In this document: positions 16,562 to 24,425 of the stretch, one piece after another
How the letters are laid out: each line of letters starts with the position of its first letter
Numbering within the stretch: the first letter of the stretch is position 1
Assembly (NCBI GenBank): GCA_958435945.1
Contig: CAUBIC010000009.1
Coordinates: 1 to 64,000 of the forward strand
Direction: 5' to 3'
Length of the DNA stretch: 64,000 nucleotides
From: an uncultured Collinsella sp.
Lineage (GTDB): Bacteria; Actinomycetota; Coriobacteriia; Coriobacteriales; Coriobacteriaceae
Translations under genes and position numbers: made by a program
Notes under the pieces: generated by a model
Told to the model about the DNA's origin: nothing
Databases searched by the model: none
Seen by the model: only the letters and a program-made list of their open reading frames with translations

Positions 16562-16981
16562 ATGATTAAAGAGCTTTGCCACGACGAGGCTATCCTGTCC
16601 CAGCGTTGCGAGGTTGCGACCGTCGAGGACGAGTCGGTTGCTCAGGACCTGATCGATACCATCAAGTCGCTCGACGATGCCGGCTGCCTTGCCGCTAACC
16701 AGATTGGCGTTACCAAGAAGGTCTGCGTCTATCTGGACGACGCCGGCGAGCCCCACGTGCTCTACAACCCCCGTCTGGTGTTTGGCCTGGGCGCCAGCAA
16801 GATGGAGGAGAGCTGCCTGACGCACGAGGAGGTCACCAAGTCCACGCGCTATATCAAGTGCAAGGTTGCCTTTGACCAGATCGTCGACGGCAAGATGAAG
16901 GAGTGCCGCCGCGACTACGCGGGCTTTGAGGCACAGATGATCCAGCATATGATCGATCACTGTCTTGGAAAGTTGGTCTAA
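16562..16981 (+). CDS. Peptide deformylase-like protein lacking the catalytic Glu
   Basis: A 139-residue member of the peptide deformylase family. Motif 1 is GCLAANQ (residues 41-47), motif 2 is EESCLT (metal-ligand Cys85 kept; the usual sequence is EGCLS), and motif 3 is QHMIDH (128-133). Both His metal ligands remain, but Met130 replaces the catalytic Glu of QHExDH, so normal deformylation should be impaired. An intact short deformylase is encoded at 30591-31001. GGAGG lies 5 nt before the ATG. It stands alone between the permease and a terminator. Possible roles are metal or formyl-peptide binding; nothing around it indicates a function. Confidence 0.85.
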   Translation: MIKELCHDEAILSQRCEVATVEDESVAQDLIDTIKSLDDAGCLAANQIGVTKKVCVYLDDAGEPHVLYNPRLVFGLGASKMEESCLTHEEVTKSTRYIKCKVAFDQIVDGKMKECRRDYAGFEAQMIQHMIDHCLGKLV

Positions 16982-17096
16982 GGGGACCAAAGCACCGCAC
17001 CTTGCCGCTCAATCGTCGCTTGCGTGGCAATCTGCGGCACTTTGACTCCTTAGACGACCTGCGGGGTTAACTTGGTTGAGTTTATCCTGCTTGAAT

Positions 17097-17134
17097 AGCC
17101 CGGGTATGACATTGTTGTCATGTCCGGGCTTTTG
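17097..17134 (+). terminator. Intrinsic terminator
   Basis: AGCCCGGGTATGACA pairs with TGTCATGTCCGGGCT (one wobble pair) around a TTGT loop and is followed by TTTTG. It ends the deformylase-like transcript. Confidence 0.8.
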
Positions 17135-17196
17135 TGTTTAGCGCCTTTTTGTTTGGTGACAATAAGCTTAGCAAGAACGTAAGGCTAGGAGGCGCT

Positions 17197-18162
17197 ATGT
17201 GCACGAGTATTCGATTTACCGATGATTCCGGCCACATGTATCTGGGACGCAACCTCGACTGGAGCTTTGACTACGGCCAGCAGGTTCGCGTGATGCCGCG
17301 CGGATTTCACATTCCGTATTCGTTTATCGACGACGCGACAGCGGCGCACGCGGTGATCGGTATGTGCATCGATTACAAGAACTATCCCATGTTTTTCGAT
17401 TGCGGTAACGATGCGGGCCTCGCCGTGGCGGGTCTCAATTTCCCGGGTTATGCCGAGTATGCCGAGGACCCTGTCGACGGCAAGACCAATATCGCGGCCT
17501 ATGAGTTCCCCCTGTGGGTGGCAGCGACGTTCTCGACGGTCGATGAGGTCGAGGCCGCGCTGCGCGACACGGTGATTGTCGCCAAATCTGCCGGAGAGGG
17601 GCTGGGCGTGTCGCTGCTCCATTGGATTATCGGCGACAGCCAACGCAGTATCGTGGTCGAGATGATGGCTGACGGCCTGCATGTATACGACGATCCGGTC
17701 GACACCCTTGCCAACCAGCCGACCTTCCCGTGGCACATGGAAAACCTGCGCACCTATATCACCGCCACAAGCGATTTTCCGCAGACGGCGACATGGCGTG
17801 GCGCCGAGCTCAAGCCCTATGGAGCCGGTGCCGGCATGCGCGGCATTCCGGGCGATTGCTATTCGCCGAGCCGTTTTGTAAAGGCGGCGTACCTCAATGC
17901 CAATTACCCGCAAAAGGAGAGCGAGACCGAAAACGTCGTTCGCATGTTCCGCTCGCTCGAGGGCGTGGTGATGATCGAGGGAGCGTCCAGGATGGGCGAT
18001 GGCAAGTTCGAGAAGACTATCTACACCGGATGCTTTAGCGCGCGCACGGGCAATTATTACTACGCGATGTATGGGGATCCGTCGATTCGCTACGTGAGCC
18101 TGATGGATGCCGAGGGTGCGAGCCCCGATAGGCTCGTGGTTCCCGAGCCGCGTCGTTCGTAG
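17197..18162 (+). CDS. bsh: Choloylglycine hydrolase family protein (probable bile salt hydrolase)
   Basis: A 321-residue Ntn-hydrolase. After removal of Met1, Cys2 is the N-terminal nucleophile. Active-site residues of bile salt hydrolases are found at almost the same numbers: Arg18 and Asp21 in GRNLDW, Asn81 in GLNFPGY, Asn173 in TLANQPTF and Arg226 in SPSRF. It should cleave the amide of glycine- or taurine-conjugated bile acids; penicillin V acylase activity cannot be excluded without the substrate-pocket structure. There is no signal peptide, so it is intracellular. The start at MCTS is fixed by the required Cys2 and by AGGAGGCGCT upstream. Monocistronic, with terminators on both sides. 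Confidence 0.9.
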   Translation: MCTSIRFTDDSGHMYLGRNLDWSFDYGQQVRVMPRGFHIPYSFIDDATAAHAVIGMCIDYKNYPMFFDCGNDAGLAVAGLNFPGYAEYAEDPVDGKTNIAAYEFPLWVAATFSTVDEVEAALRDTVIVAKSAGEGLGVSLLHWIIGDSQRSIVVEMMADGLHVYDDPVDTLANQPTFPWHMENLRTYITATSDFPQTATWRGAELKPYGAGAGMRGIPGDCYSPSRFVKAAYLNANYPQKESETENVVRMFRSLEGVVMIEGASRMGDGKFEKTIYTGCFSARTGNYYYAMYGDPSIRYVSLMDAEGASPDRLVVPEPRRS

Positions 18163-18187
18163 CCGCTAGCTTTACTGCAATACAAGA

Positions 18188-18217
18188 CGGCCCTGCACCT
18201 CTCGAGGTGCAGGGCCG
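18188..18217. terminator. Bidirectional terminator between bsh and kup
   Basis: A 13-bp perfect GC-rich stem (CGGCCCTGCACCT) with a CTCG loop, between convergent genes. Confidence 0.7.
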
Positions 18218-18239
18218 CTGTCGTTGATTTAAGGCGCCG

Positions 18240-20471
18240 CTAGAAGTTGGCGTCGTTGAGTTGTTCGCTCTCGAGGCCGTCGAGCTGTTGCTGTTCGGGC
18301 GTATCGGCGACGCTCTCGAGCAACTCGGTGGGATCGACGTTCATGTCCTTACCGGCTTCGTTGCCGTTGACCAAGTCGTCCGAGAAGATGTCGACTTCCA
18401 TTTCCTCGGCCTCTTCGATCTGAACCTCGAGCGGCACCTGGGTGCGCACGAGCTTAACGGCCGGGCGCATGCGGGCAAACAGCGGCACGTACTCGATGAT
18501 GATGGCCGAGTTCTCAAGACCGTACCAGCGTGCCGGGCTTCCGCAGGCGCGGCGGACGGCGTACTTGATTGCCATCACGCGGTGGTCATTGCGGTTGATG
18601 TCCGTTTCGGGGGCAAGCATCTTGCGCAGCATACAAAAGCGGAAGTCACCCACGTTGCCGCGTGTCTCGTAGATGGAGTAGGTGTGATGTTGCGGCGGCA
18701 GCTCGCCCGATGCCATCAAGTCGCCGACGATCTGACGCAGGTAGGCATTAACGCGCTGGTTGACCTTAAAGCCCAGGTCCAGGCGCACGCGGAATAAAAA
18801 GTCCGTGCCAAAGGTCTCGACGGAATACTCGTGCGTATAGGGCTCGTCGGTGACATGCACGTTAATGAACCAATACGCCTTGGCGCGCTTGGGATGTTTA
18901 TCCAGGATGGAATAGAGCACGTCGCGGTCGAGCGTGAGCGGATCGGGGCTGTTGGTGAGAAACACCAGGTTGTCGGCGAGCACGGGATAGGTCTCGTCGT
19001 TGCGCAGGCGGTTGAGCTGGTCGATGTACTTGGAGACGGGCAGCAAAATCGTCTGCGTGCGCTCGATGGCGGTGCCGCGGCGCCACACGTACATAAGGCC
19101 AAACAGCAGTGCGGCCAGGAAGATCATGACGTAGCCGCCGTCAAAGAACATGGTGAGGCACGAAGCGAAGAAGCACAGCTCAATGGCACCAAAGAGCAGG
19201 GCAAAGATGCAGGCGCCCAGCTTGTGCTTGAGGATGCCGATGATATAGCTCGTCAAAAGCGTCGTGGTCATGAGCATGGTCACGGTGATGGCGAGGCCAT
19301 AGGCACTCTCCATGCGCTCGGAGTTTTGGAACAGCAGCACGATGAAGATACAGCCGACCCACATGATGTTATTGACGAGCGGAATATAGAGCTGACCCTT
19401 GGTGTCGCTGGGGTAGTGGATGCGCAGGTGCGGCATAAGGTTGAGGCGCGTTGCCTCGGATACCAGCGAGAACGAGCCGGTGATGAGGGCCTGCGAGGCG
19501 ATGATGGCCGCCACGGCCGAAAGCACGATGGCAAAGGGGCGCAGGGGCTCGGGAAGCATCATATAGAACGGGTTAACGATATCCATCGCGAGCATCTGGG
19601 GGTTGGAGTTATTGGCGAGCAGCCAAGCTCCCTGACCCAGGTAGTTAAGGATAAGCGCTGCCTTAACAAACGGCCAGGATGCATAGATGTTGGCCTTGCC
19701 AACGTGGCCCATGTCCGAGTAGAGGGCCTCGGCGCCGGTCGTCGACAGGAAGACGAAGCCGAGCACCATGATGCCCGAGTGGTTGATGGGCGAGAACAGG
19801 AACATGATGCCGCGGATGGGGTTGAGCGCGCGTAGGATGGACAGGTTGCCGAGCATGTTGAACAGGCCGGCGCCCGCCAGGAACAGGAACCACAGCGTCA
19901 TGAGCGGGCCGAAGAGCTTGCCGATTGACGAGGTGCCGGCGCGCTGCATGGCAAACAGACCGCAGATAATGATGATGGTGATGATGATCACATTGGTCTG
20001 ACCGTCACCCAATAGTGCGTGGCCCCACTCGATGGTACGCAGGCCCTCAATGGCTGTGGTGACCGTGACCGCGGGGGTGAGGATGCCGTCGGCGAGCAGC
20101 GCCGCGCCGCCGATCATGGCGGGGAGAATCAGCCATGGCGCCACCTTGCGCACGAGACTGAACAGGGCGAAGATGCCGCCTTCGTTGTGGTTGTCGGCCT
20201 TCATGGCGATTACCACGTACTTGACCGTGGTCACGAGCGTCATGGTCCAGATGACGAGCGAAAGCGCGCCCAGGATCATGTCCTCGCTGACGGTACCGAT
20301 GCCGCCGTTGTTGGCGACGATTGATTTCATGGTGTACATGGGGCTCGTGCCGATGTCGCCATAGACGACGCCGAGCGTTACGAGCAGCATGCCAGCGGAG
20401 AGGGGGATGGCTCCGTGCCCGCCTTGCCCGCGCTGGTCTTGGAGGTTTGCCTCCAGTTTATTGTGTGCCAC
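18240..20471 (-). CDS. kup: KUP-family potassium uptake protein
   Basis: A 743-residue K+/H+ symporter. The N-terminal TLGVVYGDIGTSPMYT is the KUP signature, followed by about 12 membrane segments up to roughly residue 440 and a long cytosolic C-terminal domain (VHVTDEPYTHEYSVE region). The last ~70 residues are acidic and low-complexity. The start is placed at GTG 20471 (VAHNKLEANL) because AAGGGAG lies 5 nt upstream; an ATG six codons earlier would cover that site. I looked for a c-di-AMP (ydaO) riboswitch in the leader and found none. Confidence 0.92.
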   Translation of the reverse strand: MAHNKLEANLQDQRGQGGHGAIPLSAGMLLVTLGVVYGDIGTSPMYTMKSIVANNGGIGTVSEDMILGALSLVIWTMTLVTTVKYVVIAMKADNHNEGGIFALFSLVRKVAPWLILPAMIGGAALLADGILTPAVTVTTAIEGLRTIEWGHALLGDGQTNVIIITIIIICGLFAMQRAGTSSIGKLFGPLMTLWFLFLAGAGLFNMLGNLSILRALNPIRGIMFLFSPINHSGIMVLGFVFLSTTGAEALYSDMGHVGKANIYASWPFVKAALILNYLGQGAWLLANNSNPQMLAMDIVNPFYMMLPEPLRPFAIVLSAVAAIIASQALITGSFSLVSEATRLNLMPHLRIHYPSDTKGQLYIPLVNNIMWVGCIFIVLLFQNSERMESAYGLAITVTMLMTTTLLTSYIIGILKHKLGACIFALLFGAIELCFFASCLTMFFDGGYVMIFLAALLFGLMYVWRRGTAIERTQTILLPVSKYIDQLNRLRNDETYPVLADNLVFLTNSPDPLTLDRDVLYSILDKHPKRAKAYWFINVHVTDEPYTHEYSVETFGTDFLFRVRLDLGFKVNQRVNAYLRQIVGDLMASGELPPQHHTYSIYETRGNVGDFRFCMLRKMLAPETDINRNDHRVMAIKYAVRRACGSPARWYGLENSAIIIEYVPLFARMRPAVKLVRTQVPLEVQIEEAEEMEVDIFSDDLVNGNEAGKDMNVDPTELLESVADTPEQQQLDGLESEQLNDANF

Positions 20472-20570
20472 GAGGACTCCCTTAGACATCCGGTTATCTG
20501 TCTAGGACAAAAAACTTTATGCCGTCTTTATACATACAAGAGCAGTTTGGCACATCGGGTTATTTTAGAC

Positions 20571-20594
20571 AATAATCCTCAGCTGGGGATTATT
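20571..20594 (-). terminator. Weak hairpin downstream of the EamA gene
   Basis: AATAATCC pairs with GGATTATT around an 8-nt loop, 35 nt past the EamA stop and upstream of kup. No clear T-run. Confidence 0.35.
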
Positions 20595-20628
20595 TATCTA
20601 CGCAGGTAGCATTTCAAAGCAGGGGCTT

Positions 20629-21540
20629 TTAAGCACGTACTGTCTGGGCGATGCCAGCCTTGGCGTTTGCGCGTTTGCCGGCGAGTTCGCAAAAAATCGC
20701 GCCGCCGATGATAAGCGCGGCACCCATCAGGCGGACCGGTGTTATGGCTTCGCCCAAAAGGACGGCCGAGAACACGACGGCCGAAAGCGGCTCGAGGTAG
20801 CCGACGACCGCGACGGTCTGGACGGGCAGCTTGGCGACGGCGCTAAAGTAGAGCAGGCAACCGATGCCGGTGTTGATGACGCCGAGCATGACGACGGCGC
20901 GCCAATCAATACTGGCGGCGACGCCGGCGGACAGGAATGAGGGGGCGCCCTGCGTGATGAGCGTGAGGACCAGCGCGGTCACAAAGGCGGCGCTCACCTG
21001 GAGCGTGGAGTTCTCGAGGCCTTCGATGTGTGGCGCACCCTTGCTAGCGATGACCATCAGCGCATAGCAAAATGCCGAGGCGATACCGCAGACAATACCC
21101 GCAATGGGCATATTGCCGCCTAGACCTTGTGCTGCAATGAGAAAAGCACCGCAGGCGACGGCGATAAACCCGGCGATTTTGCCGCCGGTCAGTTTTTCAC
21201 CAAAGATGAGTGGGGAGAGCGCCATAACGATGATGGGGCCACAGTAGTACAGCAGCGAGGATACGCCGACGCCGATCGTCTGGTAGGCGCGGAACAGAAA
21301 AATCCAGCTGGCGCCCAGCGCGGCTCCCGAGAGGAGGAGGGCTGCGGCTTCGCGGGGGCGAGATGGCGCCTGCAACTTATGGCTTTGGGTGATGGCGAGG
21401 ATGGTGACAAGCGAGAGCGCGCCCAAAAACGTGCGTAGTAGCACGATATCGGAGCTCGGCAGCGCGATGGCAGCGGCGATGATGCCGTTGGAGCCAAACA
21501 ATAGCAATGCTGCTAAGTACGTAAACAGTCCGTTGTTCAT
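20629..21540 (-). CDS. EamA/DMT-family transporter
   Basis: A 303-residue integral membrane protein with ten hydrophobic segments in two EamA repeats (about 5-140 and 150-290), typical of drug/metabolite exporters such as RhaT/YdcZ/RarD relatives. Family features include the helix end LLYYCGPIIVMALSPLIFGEKL and, in the second repeat, VGYLEPLSAVVFSAVLLGE. The substrate is unknown. The ribosome site (GGGGA) is mediocre. It is divergent from a LysR gene with palindromes in the shared 118-bp gap, so that regulator probably controls it. Confidence 0.88.
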   Translation of the reverse strand: MNNGLFTYLAALLLFGSNGIIAAAIALPSSDIVLLRTFLGALSLVTILAITQSHKLQAPSRPREAAALLLSGAALGASWIFLFRAYQTIGVGVSSLLYYCGPIIVMALSPLIFGEKLTGGKIAGFIAVACGAFLIAAQGLGGNMPIAGIVCGIASAFCYALMVIASKGAPHIEGLENSTLQVSAAFVTALVLTLITQGAPSFLSAGVAASIDWRAVVMLGVINTGIGCLLYFSAVAKLPVQTVAVVGYLEPLSAVVFSAVLLGEAITPVRLMGAALIIGGAIFCELAGKRANAKAGIAQTVRA

Positions 21541-21563
21541 GCGCTGACATCCCCTCTATATCC

Positions 21564-21613
21564 GAACATGTTCACTATGGGTGAACTGGCTTTAGAAGAA
21601 AAGCGAATATAAT
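21564..21613. promoter_or_regulatory. Divergent control region: two overlapping palindromes and a -10 box
   Basis: GAACATGTTC (21564-21573) overlaps GTTCAC-N5-GTGAAC (21570-21586). A consensus TATAAT lies at 21608-21613 on the plus strand with no good -35. The arrangement fits a LysR operator controlling both the EamA gene and the regulator itself. Confidence 0.5.
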
Positions 21614-21658
21614 GCATGGAAAACATGACAAAAACTCATGCAAGGGTGGGGACGTGCC

Positions 21659-22516
21659 GTGGAGACCAATATCCAAAAGATGCAAGTGCTGCTCGAGACG
21701 GTGCGTGCCGGCAGCTTTACGCGTGCTGCAGAGTGCCTGAGCTATTCGCAGTCGGGCGTGAGTCGCATGGTGGGCGACCTTGAGGCAGACTGGGGTTTTA
21801 AGGTGCTTGATCGCAGCCGCGAGGGCGTGGTGCTTTCTGCCGACGGGCGGCAGGTCATGCCGGCAGTCGAGGCGTTATGCGAAGAGTTTGGCCGCCTGCA
21901 GCGACGCGTGGACGAGATGCGAGGGCTCATGCGCGGCAAAATCTGCATCGGTACGTTTTCGAGCGTGGCGACCCACGTGCTGCCGCCAGTGATTGCGCGC
22001 TTTCGCGCCGATCACCCGGACGTCGATTACGAGTTGCTGATGGGCGATTACTCAGAGATTGAACAATGGGTGTCAGAGGGCCGCTGCGATCTGGGCTTTA
22101 TCCCGCATGAGCCCCGAGAAAACGGCATGGCATCGCGGCCTTTGGTGCGCGACGAGTTGATGGCGGTAGTGCCGGCAGGCTCTTTGCTTGCCACGGCGGA
22201 GGCCGTCTCTCTTTCCGATTTGGCTAACGAGCAGTTTATTCTGCTAGAACGCGGCACCGATGACGAGATTACGCCGCTGTTTCGCCGCGCGGGCCTGGCG
22301 GTGCGCTCTAAGCTGTCGACTTGGGATGACTATGCGATTATGGCTATGGTCGAGGACGGCTTGGGCGCGAGCATTCTTCCCGCGCTCATCTTGCGCCGCT
22401 GTCAGTTCGATGTTGCCGTGCGACCACTCGAGGGACATCCCCATCGGCAGATCAATGCGATATATCGCACGGCTGACGTTTCGCTTGCCGCCGCTCGATT
22501 CCTTGAATACCTCTAA
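21659..22516 (+). CDS. LysR-type transcriptional regulator
   Basis: 285 residues from a GTG start (VETNIQKMQVLLETVRAGSFTRAAE). The helix-turn-helix covers residues 1-60 (YSQSGVSRMVGDLEADWG), followed by a type 2 periplasmic-binding-like effector domain (GTFSSVATHVLPPVIARF). GTG at 21659 is chosen since a GGTGGGG site precedes it and the family N-terminus begins there. It is divergent from the EamA exporter; by position, it is likely its regulator, with an unknown co-inducer. Confidence 0.88.
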   Translation: METNIQKMQVLLETVRAGSFTRAAECLSYSQSGVSRMVGDLEADWGFKVLDRSREGVVLSADGRQVMPAVEALCEEFGRLQRRVDEMRGLMRGKICIGTFSSVATHVLPPVIARFRADHPDVDYELLMGDYSEIEQWVSEGRCDLGFIPHEPRENGMASRPLVRDELMAVVPAGSLLATAEAVSLSDLANEQFILLERGTDDEITPLFRRAGLAVRSKLSTWDDYAIMAMVEDGLGASILPALILRRCQFDVAVRPLEGHPHRQINAIYRTADVSLAAARFLEYL

Positions 22517-22576
22517 ACGTGTGCACGTCATTGTCCGCTTTGGGCAAAACTCGGAGTTCCGTACGTTTTCTTATGA

Positions 22577-22657
22577 AATTGAACTTTCGAATGAGGTACG
22601 GCGCTATACTGCTTGCTAAATTGAACCCAGGTTCAATTCGTGTTCTATAAATTGAAC
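22577..22657 (+). promoter_or_regulatory. Phased operator sites of the XRE-aminotransferase gene
   Basis: AATTGAAC occurs at 22577-22584, again as the left arm of a perfect palindrome AATTGAAC-CCAG-GTTCAATT (22619-22638), and at 22650-22657. The copies are 42 and 31 bp apart, close to four and three helical turns. A TATACT -10 box sits at 22605-22610. This looks like an autoregulatory operator. Confidence 0.6.
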
Positions 22658-22678
22658 TTTGCCAGCAAGGAGGTTCCT

Positions 22679-24199
22679 GTGGCCCAAGAGACGTTTAGCG
22701 ATCGCCTGCGACAGACTATGTCCAATCGCGACGTTCGCCAGTCGGACGTAATCCGCGCATCGGAGATGCTCGGCAAAAAACTCGGCAAGAGTCAGATGAG
22801 CCAATATGTGAGCGGCAAGACGATCCCGCGGCGCGATGTGGCTGAGCTGCTCGCCCGTATTTTGGAGGTCGATGTTACCTGGCTGCTCGCCGGCGACGCC
22901 GATCAAGGCGAGGCATCATCACCCCGCAACGATTCCAAGCCCGAACCCCATCCCTCAGCTCAAATTGCAAGGAGCACCACCATGCGTACTTTTTCTAAAT
23001 CCACCAAACTCGACAACGTCCTGTATGACGTGCGCGGTCCCGTCGTCGACGAGGCCGCCCGTATGGAGGACGAGGGCGAGCGCATCCTCAAGCTCAATAT
23101 CGGCAACCCGGCGCCCTTCGGTTTCCGCACGCCCGATGAGGTCATCAAGGACATGCGCCAGCAGCTGCCCGACTGCGAAGGCTATTCCAACTCGCGTGGC
23201 CTGTTCTCCGCGCGCAAGGCGATCATGCAGTATTCGCAGATCAAGGGCCTGCCCAACGTTCAGATGGAGCATATCTACACGGGCAACGGCGTGTCCGAGC
23301 TCATTCAGCTTTCGATGAACGCGCTGCTCGACAATGGCGACGAGATTCTGATCCCCAGCCCCGACTATCCGCTCTGGACGGCGTGCGCAACCCTTGCTGG
23401 CGGTCATCCCGTACATTATCTGTGCGATGAGCAGGCGGATTGGTATCCCGACCTGGAGGATATGGAGTCCAAGATCACGAGCGCGACCAAAGCCCTCGTC
23501 ATCATCAACCCCAACAACCCCACGGGTTCTGTCTATCCGCGCGAGGTGCTCGAGGGCATCGTCGAGATTGCACGCAGGCATCAGCTGATGATCTTTGCCG
23601 ATGAGATCTACGACCGCCTGTGCATGGACGGCTACGAGCACGTCTCGATTGCCTCGCTCGCCCCCGATCTGCCCTGTGTCACCTTTAGCGGCCTTTCCAA
23701 GTCGCACATGATCGCGGGCTATCGCATTGGCTGGATGGTGCTTTCGGGCAACCAGCGCTGTATGAGCGACTTCATCATGGGCATCAACATGCTCTCCAAC
23801 ATGCGCCTGTGCTCCAACGTGCCGGCTCAGTCGATCGTCCAGACGGCGCTCGGCGGCCATCAGTCGGTCAACGACTACATCCGTCCCGGCGGTCGTGTCT
23901 ACGAGCAGCGCAACTTTGTGTATGAGGCGCTCAACAAGATCGACGGCATCTCGGTGGTCAAGCCGCGCGCGGCGTTCTACATCTTCCCCAAGATGGATGT
24001 TAAGAAGTTCAACATCACCGATGACGAGCAGTTTGCCCTCGATCTGCTGCACGAGAAGAAGATTCTGATCACGCGCGGCGGCGGCTTTAACTGGGCCGAG
24101 CCCGATCACTTCCGCATCGTGTACCTGCCGCGCATGGAAGTGCTCAAAGAGTCCCTCGAAGACCTCGCCGATTTCTTCGATCACTACCGCCAGGCGTAA
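22679..24199 (+). CDS. XRE DNA-binding domain fused to AlaA-like PLP aminotransferase
   Basis: 506 residues. Residues 1-75 form an XRE helix-turn-helix (FSDRLRQTMSNRDVRQSDVIRA, MSQYVSGKTIPRRD). Residues 80-101 are a polar linker, and from 102 a class I/II aminotransferase follows (GNGVSELIQLSMNALLDNGDE, NPNNPTG, DEIYDRL, PLP-lysine loop SGLSKSHMIAGYR). The aminotransferase part resembles AlaA/AlaT glutamate-pyruvate aminotransferases. The full start is GTG 22679, with AAGGAGG 5 nt upstream. A second start is visible: AAGGAG at 22969-22974 precedes ATG 22982 (residue 102), which would yield the enzyme alone. Regulation is probably autogenous through the AATTGAAC sites. Confidence 0.88.
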   Translation: MAQETFSDRLRQTMSNRDVRQSDVIRASEMLGKKLGKSQMSQYVSGKTIPRRDVAELLARILEVDVTWLLAGDADQGEASSPRNDSKPEPHPSAQIARSTTMRTFSKSTKLDNVLYDVRGPVVDEAARMEDEGERILKLNIGNPAPFGFRTPDEVIKDMRQQLPDCEGYSNSRGLFSARKAIMQYSQIKGLPNVQMEHIYTGNGVSELIQLSMNALLDNGDEILIPSPDYPLWTACATLAGGHPVHYLCDEQADWYPDLEDMESKITSATKALVIINPNNPTGSVYPREVLEGIVEIARRHQLMIFADEIYDRLCMDGYEHVSIASLAPDLPCVTFSGLSKSHMIAGYRIGWMVLSGNQRCMSDFIMGINMLSNMRLCSNVPAQSIVQTALGGHQSVNDYIRPGGRVYEQRNFVYEALNKIDGISVVKPRAAFYIFPKMDVKKFNITDDEQFALDLLHEKKILITRGGGFNWAEPDHFRIVYLPRMEVLKESLEDLADFFDHYRQA

Positions 24200-24220
24200 C
24201 GGCAAAGGTAGCCTGTAATG

Positions 24221-24258
24221 AAACGGTCGGCCCGCAACGGATGCGGGCCGACCGTTTT
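24221..24258 (+). terminator. Intrinsic terminator
   Basis: AACGGTCGGCCCGC pairs with GCGGGCCGACCGTT and is followed by a short T-run, 22 nt after the aminotransferase stop. Confidence 0.85.
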
Positions 24259-24328
24259 CTGTCTAAGCCCGTGCTGTTAGCGCTTGTCTCGTTGAGCGGG
24301 CGAGGTTCGCGTGTGAGCGGTAAGTTCT

Positions 24329-24343
24329 ATTCCAAAATGGAAT
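24329..24343. promoter_or_regulatory. Palindrome upstream of the PTS/ceramidase-like operon
   Basis: ATTCCA-AAA-TGGAAT, a perfect 6-bp inverted repeat 83 nt before the operon's first start. It is a candidate operator; no other repeat is seen in 24259-24425. Confidence 0.4.
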
Positions 24344-24425
24344 ACAGTGGGCTTAAGCTGGAATTGATGTCCGGGTACCTGCTTTTCTAGAATGTTTTCA
24401 ACAAGATGAAAGGCGGTTCCAACCA

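Noticed and set aside
20472..20628. Possible c-di-AMP (ydaO) riboswitch before kup
   Set aside because: None of the conserved ydaO blocks is present; only a small hairpin and AT-rich sequence are seen.
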